The notes below the pieces were generated by a model. That model had not been told where the DNA came from, did no database searches, and saw only the letters and a list, made by a program, of their open reading frames with translations. Source: Diaporthe sp. PMI_573 (taxonomy: Eukaryota; Ascomycota; Sordariomycetes; Diaporthales; Diaporthaceae). Taken from it: a stretch of 64,000 bases of DNA. The position numbers were made by a program, and so were the translations under genes. Shown here one piece after another: positions 27,383 through 38,393 of this stretch (its first letter is position 1; each line of letters begins with the position of its first letter). Location of the stretch: contig JAJTUP010000093.1 of assembly GCA_021399435.1 (NCBI GenBank), positions 1 to 64,000 of the forward strand, given 5' to 3'.

Positions 27383-28776
27383 CGCTGCAACGCCGTATGG
27401 TTGGTATTTGACCAGCTAGAGTATGTTTTCGATACTTAATTGATCGATTCTGATGGTCAATTAATCGATATCGCGTTGTGTTGATGGTGGGTGGGTGTCT
27501 CAAAGTTCGTGGGTAGAGGATATGCCGCAGGGCGCCTGGTAGAGGCTGCAAAACGCACCACGATAGCTAGTAAATCGACGTCAAATGGGAGGCTCTGATT
27601 GGCTACAGCCTGCTTAGTCATGAAAAGTTGTGTGCCCTCCATTAATGGTTGTGCGAATCTCCGTTTTCAAAATCTATACTGTACTGTACAGTACAGTATA
27701 GTGATCCTTTGGTATATGAACAGGTCCCAATTCAACCATGACAAACATTGCTCCTAGGTTCACAGCTTTGCTCGTAATAACCATTGCAATGAAACTTAAT
27801 TTTTTTTTATTTGGGGCAATGTTGGCTCTAGCCCATGGACTGATCACGGGACCGCACCTGAATATTACCGTTATCGGGGCGTACAACGGTCTTTGATTTG
27901 GAAGTGCCGTATATGTTCACTTTGGGATTCCGAAGAGAAGGAGTTCATAATTCTGTTCTGCACTTCCATAAAAGCGGGGTCTGCGGAAACCAAATTCAGG
28001 GACCACAGAACTGCTGACGCAGGGTCCGTGCGCCTGTCTACCATCTAAGTCTCGACTTGTGATTATGGAAAACTGGACCAATCTGTCAGGCACAAGCATC
28101 TGCTAATCACAACCCGCAGTACGTTTGGACAGAGAGAAGAGAAATGGAAATAAGGAAGAAGGAAGCTCGAAGTAAGTCCATCATATCTAAAAGTGATTTG
28201 TAAGCTTCCACCTATTCTCAATATAAAGCAACGTCAACGTACAGCAAGTCCAAAGACAACACGAGGCCGGCACCGGACACATCTCGAAACAGCTCGAAAG
28301 CGTTATCCAAGCTATCATCTCTCAGGGCCAGGCTAGCATTGCTGAAAGGACCGAATCGAAAAATTTGTTAGGAAGTCTGGGCCCCCATTCCTGCCTAGAG
28401 CCCTAATTACATAAGCCTCCAATCACCGTCTCATAACAGATAGCTGTCAAGGATTCGCACATATAATGTATTTATGTCACAAAAGTTATTTAGCTTAATT
28501 CAAGCAAAGTACCTCAGCCCCTTCTGCATTCCTTAGGAATTCTTATTTAAGTAGCAGCTTAAAGGTACTGTACTGTACAGACTGAATAAGTACATTGTGT
28601 GTAGGCCTGCGGGTAGTGTTTCAGTCTCAATGAGTCCTCGAAATCTGCGTGGCTGGTCTCAAAACCTCATTAGTGGGATCCCAAAACCTTCTCAACCCAC
28701 CAACATTCAACCACCCACCCACCATCAACGCTTCGTGATATCGATTAAATACTTTGTGGAATCGATCAATTGAGCA
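27383..28776. other. Spacer with MULE 5' flank repeat and perfect palindrome
   Basis: No gene recognised. The 80-100 bp just upstream of the MULE start (27415-27510) recur in inverted orientation at about 28700-28790, including CACCCACCCACCATCAAC and an ATCGATcaATT block. A perfect 28-bp palindrome built of GTAC units spans 27674-27701. Confidence 0.55.
27674..27701. repeat. Perfect 28-bp GTAC palindrome
   Basis: The 28 bases equal their own reverse complement, centred between 27687 and 27688 and built from TACTGTAC/GTACAGTA units. A cruciform or a site of breakage is possible. The same motif family is seen at 1-60, 28565-28580 and 44430-44490. Confidence 0.9.
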
Positions 28777-29292
28777 CTAAAGACATACCCTAGCTATTAA
28801 AGGGAAAGAAAACATACCAAAGTGGCGCAGGTACAGAATGTAAGCATACGTCGTCGCACTGCAAATCAGCAAATTGTTGTCGCCGAGGTTGTCCCACGTC
28901 ATATCGTGCTGGAAGCACATCACGTTCGGGACGCGATGCTTGCCCGCCGGGCGTTTGACGAATGAATCCGGGTCCACCATGATGCAGAAATCGGCAAACC
29001 AAACCACGGCCTCGTTCTGTGCATTGATGAAGAAGGTCCTGCCGGTAAACATCTTGTGGGAGTATGGGTCCTTTGTCAGTCTGGCATATTTGCGTCCGCG
29101 TTCGATCAGCTCCCGGCGAAGCTCTTCCTCGTTGGCGTGATAGCTGAGCGGGTAAATGTTGAGATCCTTGATGTCCTTCTCTCCCCAGAAATACGGGATA
29201 AGTATTTTCTTTAGTGTGTAGCCTGGCTTGCCGTCTTTGCTACGGCTCACATAATGACTCGTAACCATACCCCGCACCTCATTACAGGACAT
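28777..29292 (-). pseudogene. AAA+ ATPase, N-terminal (DUF7025-like) fragment
   Basis: The frame encodes the N-terminal domain of the large fungal AAA+ ATPase family: IPYFWGEKDIKDLNIYPLSYH, then LIERGRKYARL, then the strand VWFADFCIMVDPDSF and the NNLLICSATTY segment that normally leads into the ATPase module. No Walker A or Walker B motif follows. Similarity ends at about 28800, where the copy of the MULE 5' flank begins, so the gene was cut there. A C-terminal AAA+ piece lies at 30375-30725 on the opposite strand. The family assignment is from memory of conserved blocks. Confidence 0.65.
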
Positions 29293-29302
29293 AGCCTTCG
29301 GC

Positions 29303-29707
29303 TCAGGACTTTGACTGTCTGTATCTTCGCGAGTTTCTCATGGGACCAATCTCCGCAGCGGAAATGACAACTATATCGCTGAACGGCGCGTGGACCTTCC
29401 AGAAAAGATCAACACAGAAGTCGGCAACTTGTTCTTGGGTCGGAGATTTGGGGATGTTCCGCGATAAGGCAAGCTCATGATATGGAGATGCTGGGTGTCC
29501 ATACTTAGCAGCCGGCGATGGTGCAACGATATTATACGGGTTACTTTTCGTAATTGTTATCGTGCGGGCGGGCAAGGCAACTTGGGGGCTGGCTGCAGGC
29601 AGAGCGTTGCCGATGCTGATGACAAATCGAGCTGGCGGTGCCGCATCTGGGTTTCGGTAAAGAACGGGTGACTGCATGCCACAGAGGCTTAACCATACAT
29701 TATTCAT
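29303..29707 (-). CDS. Hypothetical frame upstream of the AAA+ fragment
   Basis: A 134-residue open frame ends eleven bases before the AAA+ N-terminal fragment on the same strand. It contains FWKVHAPFSDIVVISAAEIG and is otherwise unremarkable. It may be a 5' exon of the same broken gene or an independent relic. I recognise no domain. Confidence 0.25.
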   Translation of the reverse strand: MNNVWLSLCGMQSPVLYRNPDAAPPARFVISIGNALPAASPQVALPARTITITKSNPYNIVAPSPAAKYGHPASPYHELALSRNIPKSPTQEQVADFCVDLFWKVHAPFSDIVVISAAEIGPMRNSRRYRQSKS

Positions 29708-30374
29708 TTTCGTCTCTCCACGGCTTAACCTTAGTTGGCAAATTTTTTAATCATTTACTGTGCTTTGGGAATTGATTTATATGGAGTGATGGCGCTTGGC
29801 GGAAGTACAGAATATTTATTTCACATTTTTAAATTCTGAAACCCACTTTCATACCCATCTCTAACGCACAGACGCGAAGCTCTGCATTGACTCGGCCCAC
29901 TCAGAGAATATCTCCTCAGGGCTGGGACTGCACGACTAAGTTTTTGAGTCATCCTAAGGGTTGATTTGTATGAATGTCGAACATGTTTCTGATAGTGCTA
30001 ACAGGAGCTGAATCCAGCCAGTCAAATTATGAGATTTGGCTGTATAAGCGGCTTGGCAGGTGCGTGGCAAATTTGTTGTCATACCGGCCCTTCAAGGGAT
30101 GATTGTGATTTCGGCTGCTGTTGCACCCTCCCTTCCTGTCCTTTAAGCTTCATTTTTTTCCTTCAAACTGTCCACGATGCCACGTTGGGCGGCCTTGCTT
30201 CTGGCAAGACGAGGGCCTAGACAAGGCACACGTAGGATTCATCTATCGAGCTGGGCACCTCGCCTAGTTACAAGGCCTATTGCCAGGACTTGAACGTAAC
30301 GGTATTGTCACGTGTAAGCCGCACACTCCACCACTCCTGAAACAAAATACTGATGTACCATAGGCCTGCTGCTT
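29708..30374. other. Intergenic, no gene recognised
   Basis: Nothing recognisable lies here apart from a likely intron end just before 30361 (ATAG acceptor) that belongs to the next AAA+ fragment. Confidence 0.45.
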
Positions 30375-30725
30375 GTGATGGAATATTTTGAAGGAATTCT
30401 ATTTTTGACAACCAACCGCTTCGAGGTCATCGACAGCGCATTCAAGTCCCGCATCCATCTCACAATCTCCTACCCTCATCTAACATCTGATTCTAGAAAG
30501 CAGCTATGGCGCAACCTGATTGTAAGAGCTTGTAATGACCGCTTGCCTCAATGGGCAACGGAAAGATTTCTGAAGAAGGTCGCAGAGTCAGAGGTCAACG
30601 GGCGGGAAATAAAAAACATAGTACGCATGGCACACGGCTTAGCGCGTGCCGGAAAACGGGACATGAGAAGCGAGGACGTGTTCAAAGGCATCGCCGGATA
30701 TCTAGAGGGGCAAATTAGATCGTGA
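30361..30725 (+). pseudogene. AAA+ ATPase, C-terminal fragment
   Basis: The sequence encodes the end of an AAA+ module: MEYFEGILFLTTNR (sensor 1), then FEVIDSAFKSRIHLTISYP (arginine-finger region), then a lid domain with VNGREIKNIVRMAHGLA (sensor 2 area). This is the C-terminal block of the same fungal AAA+ family whose N-terminal domain is found inverted at 28777-29292. Walker A and B are missing. A splice acceptor fits just upstream at 30361, so this was the last exon. Two oppositely oriented ends of one family suggest an inversion with loss of the middle, or two separate broken copies. Confidence 0.68.
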
Positions 30726-32244
30726 CCGACCACAAGCCCAATGAGCCCATTGATCATATAATTAGCTTCTTGGTCCGCGAACCACTTCGACTGCCAGAGG
30801 TGAGACAGTACAAATGATCGCGATCAGACACCGCGGAGTACCAAAGGCCAATACATCGTTGTTTTGCTTCTTCTTTTGGGCTAAGAAGGTGGGTAATAAT
30901 ATCTATACTTTGCCCACTCCACCTTTATTCCGCATTTATCTTACCCGAGTTTTCAACATCCAATCTCAGCCTTTTTTCCAAAAACCTGTCATCCCGCATA
31001 GGTACCACATTCCATTCTTCTGGCATTGGACACAAGGAGAGCTGCTGTTACTTCCAGAGGAAGATTTGTATTCACCCCCGAAATCACAGTGCCCGCATAT
31101 GTGTTTCACTGGACAATCTGATTGGGTATGTTTGCTAATGATCGATAATACTGTTAGATGTATCGATCATATTGAAAGAACACCAGGGCCTTACCAGTCC
31201 GGCATTGTGTTAAAGAGTAACTTTTATTAATTAATTGTCGGCCGCCACGGAAACTGAGTACCAATAGCGGAGTTCAGAGCATTGAAGGGTGAGAGGTGGG
31301 GTAGTAGTGACGCGGAAGAGAAAAACTTGGCGACCAAGTTCTTCTTTAGGTGCCTAAGGTGGCGTTGCTAACGGTCAAACATAAATAGACTAATCGTAAT
31401 TAGGCTCAGTGCACCGCGGATTGTGTAACCATTTGATATCTGAATTGCGACGAGATACGGTACGGGCGGCCTTGGATGGTGCCTTTCGAACCTACCTACC
31501 GTATACGATGACACCGGAAAACAAACCAGATCATGGAATGAGCTTCCACGCCTGACCTCGTCTTTCTCCAAGAACCTTTTTTCGCACTTCTTCTGCCTCT
31601 CGTAAGCCCACGCGATCCGTGTCTCCCGGTTTCGCACTGCCACTTCAGCCCAACTGGCACAGGCCGAGCAGTTGATTTTTTACAATGTGAACAAGTGACA
31701 CGTGGGTGACGCTGAAGATTGTCTAGACACGCTCTCGGTTGATGAAGATGTTGTTGTAGATACGTGACAGAATCCTCAACGGAGCGAGGCATTTACAGGA
31801 ATATTTCGGAAAGCCCGGAACTGTGGCAAATGCGAAGCATCGTGCCATGGTGGACGGACTTGTGGCCGTTAATGTGTGACATTGTCCTGTTGTCCGTAAG
31901 CTTGATCGTGGCTTGCCGGTTTCTCTGCGCGCCCGTGCGATAGGAAACGGCCGCACCGGAGACAAGACGAGACGAGACGAGACGAGACAGGACGAGACTG
32001 GAGACAGCCTCGTCTTCTGCCAACCCCGCTTGATCATCCCCAATCCACCCTCACTTCCCTGCCGGCGATAAAGGTCCCCAGCAAGAGTACATACATGTGT
32101 ACAGTACACACTGGACGACGCCTATGCTACCCCAGTGTTGTGTACACCACAGCAGCGATCAGACCCCTTTCCGTGAGCGGGCGGGGATCCAGAGATTCAC
32201 CTGCCTGAATTGACGGACTGCGTAATGAGTCCCCTACCCTAGCC
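30726..32244. other. Intergenic, pentanucleotide repeat
   Basis: No gene recognised. A GACGA-type pentanucleotide tract runs from 31961 to about 32000, and GTAC-rich sequence lies at about 32085-32110. Confidence 0.5.
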
Positions 32245-32540
32245 CTAATATGGGCAATACAAGCAGCTCAGGTACACAAATATTATCGTTGACAATTGCT
32301 TGATCTGTGATTGCCTTCTGATAAGACTATCGATCAGCTTATACCAAGAGTTCCATCGGGTGTCGACCCCAAGCCGCAAGCCTACTCGATCCTCCCATAG
32401 ATCACTGTGGATAGATGAATTTCGAAGCCAGACCGCAATGTTATGTAGGTTATGCATCGCCGGGATGGTTTGCCAGCCTCTGAAGATGTCATCCTTGAAA
32501 TCGGGGGGCTTCCGAGCGGCCCTTTTAGCCTTTCCCTTCC
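32245..32540 (-). pseudogene. hAT transposase middle fragment
   Basis: The minus-strand frame carries the hAT block MHNLHNIAVWLRNSSIHSDL followed by LRLGVDTRWNSWYKLIDSLI, which in intact transposases lies between the second catalytic Asp and the C-terminal dimerisation domain. Nothing else of the transposase is adjacent. It abuts an Argonaute-like relic on the other strand. Confidence 0.72.
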
Positions 32541-32544
32541 ATAT

Positions 32545-32975
32545 CCTACTGGAAGGCTGTTCTTGCTATCGCGAAAGTCGAAGACGCGTTGCATCCAGCG
32601 ACAACGAATACGCTCGATCTCGGTAGTCTGAAGCTAACCGAAGGCTTCCCCAGCCGTCCAGGATATGGTACCAAGGGTACCAAGGTTGAACTCATGGCAA
32701 AGTACGTCGAGTAACTGCCTCCATCAAACATGATTCTGCATCGGTACGACATCCAGACCAGCCCTGAAGCCGCTGGCAGGAAGCGTTTCCGGCTCGTGCA
32801 GCTACTGCTCCAGTCGGCGGAATTAGCGCGCGCACCAGGACAGCCTTGCAACTGACTTCCGGTCTATCCTTGTCTCTAAAACTAAGTTTCCGCGTGACGA
32901 GACCATCATCGAGGTCCTCTATCGTTCCGAAGGTGAAGACGAGCCAGCGGCTGGAGCTATCACAGTCGGATCATA
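32545..32975 (+). pseudogene. Argonaute N-domain relic
   Basis: The forward frame shows the conserved N-terminal block of fungal Argonaute/QDE-2-like proteins: RPGYGTKGTKVELMAKYV, then MILHRYDIQTSPEAAGRKR and LVQLLLQS. After a one-base shift near 32850 come ATDFRSILVSK and EVLYRSEGEDEPA. A TAA stop interrupts the first block at the place where CAA (Gln) would fit. The linker, PAZ, MID and PIWI domains are absent. Argonaute loads small RNAs for quelling or RNA interference. This relic cannot function, and a full-length parent elsewhere in the genome is implied. Recognition is by motif memory only. Confidence 0.6.
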
Positions 32976-35024
32976 ACAGAAATAGAGGCACAAGCGGTCA
33001 AATTAGCTTATAATTATTCTTTAGGAGTCTTTAGTTCCTGCGACCTTCAAATGTTTTTTGAGAGCGAAAACATCTTTATTATGGCCATTTGAGCTACAGA
33101 AAGGTGGCTAGCGTAGTGAGGGCGTTGAATGCTCTGGCAACTTTTTGAATGTTACCCTCAGACGTGAAAGTCTCCACTGCTAAATGACAGACAATAAACA
33201 TGGAGAGTAAGACAATTCCCAAAGTAGCCCATGTCGTCGGCGACTATCTAGAGCAAGCCTCACGCTATTTCTACCGCCTTCATGCACGAGCATTAGCCAG
33301 GCAGAGGAAACGATAGGAGAAATTTCTCAGCAATACGTCTGCGGCGTCGAACAACTTCTGCCGAAATGACCCACAACAGCACAAGATGAGAAACGGACCC
33401 AGACACAAACTTAAGCTTACCCAAAATCCCATTCACAAATTTCGAAATGGCAATTCGCGCCAAACATTGGGGACAAACAGAAGCAGACTGCACTTGCTAC
33501 AAGAGCAGTGTGAAGATTGCAGTTTCGGGGCTAACCAGGCATGGCCAGTGGAAAGGATCCTCGCACATAAGGTCCAGAAGTAGAATCGCTGGTATCTGGT
33601 TTCAGGTTTCGTGTTGTGCGGGGGCGCACACTATGGCTTCTCTTCTCGTACGTGTTGGGGCTACTATCCGGTTCTGCTTCGCAGGCGACAATAGTAGTTC
33701 TTCTTCGTGCGAGAAAGAAATGAAATAGCCGTCTAGACCGAAGAAGACATTGAGAGCATCTTCAAGACTAGGGCATGGGACTAGCTGGCGCGAGCTGCGC
33801 AGAAGCCTACGCACATGCTTACCCGAAACTGCTAGATATAGGCCATAGGTAGAAATGCCCATTAAAGTGGGACCAGGCTCTGTTCGGGACCTACATAGTT
33901 AATACATAGAGGCTTGGGTGATTTCCTTAACCCTACAGGAGTCCAAGAAGAAACCTCTCCCGCCCAGAGAAGAAGAGCGATGCATTTACAATGCCTGTCA
34001 TAATTAAGTATATTGAATGATTTCTTGAATTATGGGTTTTAATCTTTTCCAGCCCGCATTAATTAGCGATTGTAACAAAGAGAACTCGGGTCGGAACATA
34101 TTATCACAAACTGTTACGGCGCTTGTATCTTCTTGGGCTCCGACAAAACTGTTTGTAGAAGACGAGGGATTTCAGCAAAACAAGGGCTGGCAAAATGAGG
34201 CAGGGCACATCAGGGACCCATGCCCGGACGGATCGTTTTCTCCACTCCATTTACAGACATTAACCCCTCCCCCCCCCCAACCTCCCTAACACTCTTTAAA
34301 AATAAGATATCTGAAGGGTTACACCAACCAGCCTATACCTTTCAGATTAACCTTCATTCCACCCAAATAATCTCCGCAAATTCAAACCAAATCGTCCAAG
34401 CCAACAGCCATAGGCTTTTTCTCCAGTATCAAATTGCTTTATCATTCACTTTTCACCCAGGATTTTTATCGCGATACCTCCTGTCATAATGCTACTCCAG
34501 AACGTATTGCGGTCTCTATGTCAATGAAGCGACCTCCTAATCCACCGAAAATAATCTATATCAACCGCAAGCATAGATACACTAGGGCAGTACACGTCGG
34601 AAGTGTAAATGTGGACAGTGTAACTGTGTTTCATCTGCAGTTTAAGCAAGACTTCTGCTTGAAATACAACGGACATGCAGTACTCAACAACTCATAGTCT
34701 GGGTACCTATATGATTCGCCGGCCAGGCGGCGCAAATCAAAGCTTAACCATATTCCAATATAATGAGTCACCACTCGATGAGAATCCTCCATTTCGCCGA
34801 CAGAATATAACGCCCAGTTCCTGCCATCGACGGAAAAAGAAGCAGAGTATAAGGTTGAGGGGATTATATGGCTCTGAAAGCGTAGAAGAGGCAGGCAAGT
34901 CTAGGTCAAATGGGCACACTTCAATAAACCGATGTAGAAGCCACTGAAGGAGTTTCTCGGGACAGACTCGCTACGAGCATACGAGGCGCAGCATGGCCCA
35001 GTTGCACGCTGACGTTTTGCATTG
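32976..35024. other. Intergenic, no gene recognised
   Basis: Several short open frames (for example 33602-33862 reverse, 34675-34947 forward) show no resemblance to known families. A short C run lies near 34270. I see no RNA gene or repeat array. Confidence 0.45.
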
Positions 35025-35195
35025 ATGAACAGGGAATACGATACCCGCTTCGACGAAAATGATGCCTGCTTCGACAGAATTGACGCCCGCCTGGATGCAC
35101 ATGATGGCTTCTTCAATGAATTAAAGGCTGGTCTAGAACAAACCAACGGCCTGTTCTTGTTTCATTACCAATTTCATCTCTGCTTAGCCCGTTGA
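35025..35195 (+). other. Short coiled-coil reading frame, possible relic
   Basis: A 56-codon frame starts with heptad-like units (EYDTRFDENDACFDRIDARL), a pattern seen in longer fungal coiled-coil proteins, then loses the pattern. No upstream or downstream exon is evident. Likely a fragment. Confidence 0.25.
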
Positions 35196-35466
35196 CGCAG
35201 GAACATTATAACTACTGACAATTCTATCTGATTGATTTGGTCACGCAAATCCGACTAGCTTTGGGCTCAAGCTTGAATCACGTGGGAAAAAAAACACCTG
35301 AAATTATAGTCAGTACTTGGTATCGTCAACTTGCGGGAAAGGTGAGTATGCAATGACAACAAGCGGACACTCGTTTCGACCTACCCGGTATTATCAATTT
35401 ATGATTGGTAAAACATTTCAGAAATCCATGCCCTGATGACCAACTCACAATACTGCCTGCTATTTA

Positions 35467-36096
35467 CTACTCAGACCCTGCTACATACCGCCGCTTCCCC
35501 TTAAACTGGCCATGAAGAGGATTCTCTTGCATAGCCTTCATGACCACATCTGATACCATAATGGTCTTCCCATCGACAGCTCTACCTGTATAGTGCTGCT
35601 TCTTGTCGTTCCATGATAACCTCACAGTATAACCGATACCATCGGTTCGAACCTCAACCGACAGAGACTCGCGGTTGGACTTCTCGAAAAGCCGACGAAT
35701 ATCCACCTTATTCCGATCCACAGTAACCCAGGAGGAACATCGCTTCGCCCAGTAAAACTCGGCACGACCATTGTCGGCGGTCCTGACGACCTTCTCCAGC
35801 CGTACGAAAACGGCATACCTGTCGCACTTTCCGTCGACCTCTTTTCCAAGCTCCTTCTCATGATAGGAGCTCGATTGTTCCAACTTGGTGCGCTTGGTGG
35901 GCCTTGCAGAATCCTTAGGAGACGCGTTACGTTTCCTTGTCAGCTGGTCTGGCGACTGATTACAGGCTCGTGTGCTCAATAAGGTCAAACTTGAGCTGGT
36001 CGACATTGCCTGGTCTGTTAACAATACCGGGTCATTCGACATTGCGCGGTCTATCTGCAACAGCCAGTCTGGAAACAAGGCCTGGTCTAGCGCCAA
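35467..36096 (-). CDS. Hypothetical protein, small basic
   Basis: The open frame of 209 residues has a low-complexity N-terminus with related units around DQA/DRAM, a basic segment (RPTKRTKLEQ) that could direct nuclear import, and a globular C-terminal half ending KGKRRYVAGSE. The frame is open upstream past the first Met (in phase to about 36160), and a further frame at 36087-36395 overlaps it, so a 5' exon is likely. No family is recognised. Confidence 0.35.
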   Translation of the reverse strand: MALDQALFPDWLLQIDRAMSNDPVLLTDQAMSTSSSLTLLSTRACNQSPDQLTRKRNASPKDSARPTKRTKLEQSSSYHEKELGKEVDGKCDRYAVFVRLEKVVRTADNGRAEFYWAKRCSSWVTVDRNKVDIRRLFEKSNRESLSVEVRTDGIGYTVRLSWNDKKQHYTGRAVDGKTIMVSDVVMKAMQENPLHGQFKGKRRYVAGSE

Positions 36097-36710
36097 CGGC
36101 CAGGCTGTCGAGAAAGCCCAGTCCGTCGACCCTGTTTGGCCCTAGCGTCCCACTCCAGAAACATTGATCGTGGCGCGTTCTCGTGGGCCCCAGTGGGAGT
36201 CTTAGTCATGTCGAGATGCATCCAGAGACTGTGTTCCGCTATCGCGAAATCTTGGTCTGCGTCGCTGGTGTGTTGAGAAGAGTCCTCACCGTTGACAAAG
36301 GCTAACAGGGCCGAGCAAGAGCTAGTCTCGGCATTCATGGATTCTGCCGAATACAGGGATCGTTTCAAGGTCATTGGGAGGGCAGATTGGTCCATGAAGA
36401 GGTCGTTACGCGGGCTGAAGGACGGAGAAAAGACGAAGGAAAAAAAAGGTCAGTCTGATCCCGGAGGCTTTGGTCCGGCGACTCCGTCGCAGACCGGGGA
36501 TCCGGCCGGAGCCAGGTATCCGGGGGACTAGTTGAACCTACGAGAGGGCACATTGCGTTGCGTTGCGGCAATATATTGCGCAATATATTGCCTTCAAATT
36601 GCCTTCGTTGCCAATCTTATGACACATAATGACAGATGCCTTGATGTATGTATGATATGCCCGTGACAGCGTCTAGCCACCAACATAGTACAGAAGCCTC
36701 ATAAATTGCA

Positions 36711-37034
36711 TCATGCTTTACACTCATCTCCCTCTGAATCGTACTCCTCTGACGGCGATCCAAGCCACGGGCGTGTCTTGTCGCCTCCGCCCTTGCCTTG
36801 CAATAGAGAGGAATCTGTGGCAGTGACCAGGCCTGACTGGTACCAAGACCGGAGGACCTGGCACATACTAACCATTATGGCATCAAGAGATAACCTCTGC
36901 TGGGTCATCATCCTTCCTGCTGACGAGAACAGCCTCTCGCACTCAGCGCTCTTTATTGATATCTTTGTACTGGGTGGGTGCTGGGGTTGACGAAAGTTGG
37001 TGGAGTTAGCAAAAGTGCGCCATTTGCTGTCCTG
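36711..37034 (-). pseudogene. hAT transposase C-terminal dimerisation fragment
   Basis: The minus strand encodes the hAT family C-terminal signature: IKSAECERLFSSAGRMMT followed by a QRLSLDAI...LRSWYQSGL helix, the dimerisation region that ends most hAT transposases. The upstream (N-terminal) side is interrupted at 37035 by a solo LTR with a 5-bp duplication. The rest of the transposase is not present beyond the LTR. Confidence 0.75.
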
Positions 37035-37248
37035 TGTGGCGGTTGTCACCACTAGACGGGCTGACACCACCACAAGGTGCTGGCAGGGGGGCTGGCCCCT
37101 GCCACAGGCACGGACCACGGTTATTAAACTTCTCCAACGCGTCGCACATCGCGAGTTTCTTTTCTTTCTTCTCCCCTCCTCAAGCTTAGAATCTTCGTAC
37201 GTAGTGCCAATACAACAGCTTCCATGCTGGACATTGCTGGCCGTTACA
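37035..37248 (+). repeat. Solo LTR of the second family, TSD TCCTG
   Basis: This 214-bp sequence begins TGTGGCGG and ends GGCCGTTACA. Its 3' two-thirds align with the LTR at 22274-22474 (shared segments around CAGCTT/AAGCTTAGAAT and TCCATGCTG...TGCTGGCCGT). The flanks TCCTG (37030-37034 and 37249-37253) are identical. It sits in the hAT transposase remnant. Confidence 0.75.
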
Positions 37249-37274
37249 TCCTGCGCCACTGACTGTCCAACCAC

Positions 37275-38393
37275 GTTATAGGAAATTAAATTATATAAGA
37301 ATAATTACCTTGGTAACCTCTATCTTTTAGTACTATTTATATCCTTACAAACTTATAGGAAGGTAGTATGGTATAGTAGTTTATAAGACCTTTGTCCTGG
37401 GGTTAGGTTGGAAGATGTAAATGTAAATTGTAGGGTAAATCATATATCAACTGCCTAGACGGACCTATTGTACTTGCCAGTTATTACCGGCACAAGGAAT
37501 CTGCGGACAGTGCGGACGCGCGACCGCAACGCCCCGCAGCTTTTCTCTGTCTCGCATGTCTCAAAGTATAAAAAGCGGGGCTGCCCCCTTAGAAATCCGC
37601 TGCTTTACACAAATACCAGGACGTTCAGGTACTGCGGTGGCATCCGCCAAGCCCAACAGTAACTTTATTTTGCCAGCGTTGCTCCGTCGGTGAACATTTT
37701 GCATCGAGATACATCACCGTGTAAGTTATGATTACCCCTGATTAGCTTATGAGATAGACTTTAGCTATCAGTCTAAGTGTGACATGTGCTTATGCTGTCT
37801 GACTGGATGAAATTGTAGATGACCTCATTCGGTGGGATTTGATTACGGTGTAGGTTTATTAAAGACTAATCATATTGGGTGCTTTGGCGGAAGTTGAGCA
37901 TCTCAAATCTGATTCAAGAAACAGCAGCGAAAAGCATATCCTTTGAGTAACCCGGGAATCTGAGAGTGACAAGTCGCCGATGGCCCGCACCGATGTCTCG
38001 ATTCATGAGCGGCGGGTCGTTGCTTGTCGTTTCCATTGACCATTGACTGGTGTCGCCTGTTCCACCGTTGCATTTGTCATCCCCGTCTTAGTTAAGTGGC
38101 ATTTTGACGTCCGCCGGACTATATGTCAAAGCTTTCGGCAACATTTCGGAGCGTCTCTCGCGCCGAATCCGTTTAACTAGACCCACTCATACGGCGGCGA
38201 CTTTCATCTGTCCACCGTATTTAAAGTTACGGGCCACATTATATGGGGCTACTTAAGCCAGACCCAAGTATGATGGGTTTTATTTCTTATGTGCGCTTTT
38301 ACAACTCATCAACACAGATATCTCCCGGCTGAGTCTTACTGCAGATCGATTTGACCCTAACACCAGTGAACCAACCAAAGACAACTCTCCACC
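37275..38393. other. Promoter side of the dehydrogenase gene
   Basis: No gene recognised. The last 200 bases before 38394 should carry the promoter and leader of the SDR gene. A GTATTTAAAG stretch near 38217 could serve as a TATA-like element. Confidence 0.45.

Noticed and set aside
32545..32975. A functional Argonaute gene
   Set aside because: There is a stop codon, a frameshift, and no PAZ, MID or PIWI domain.
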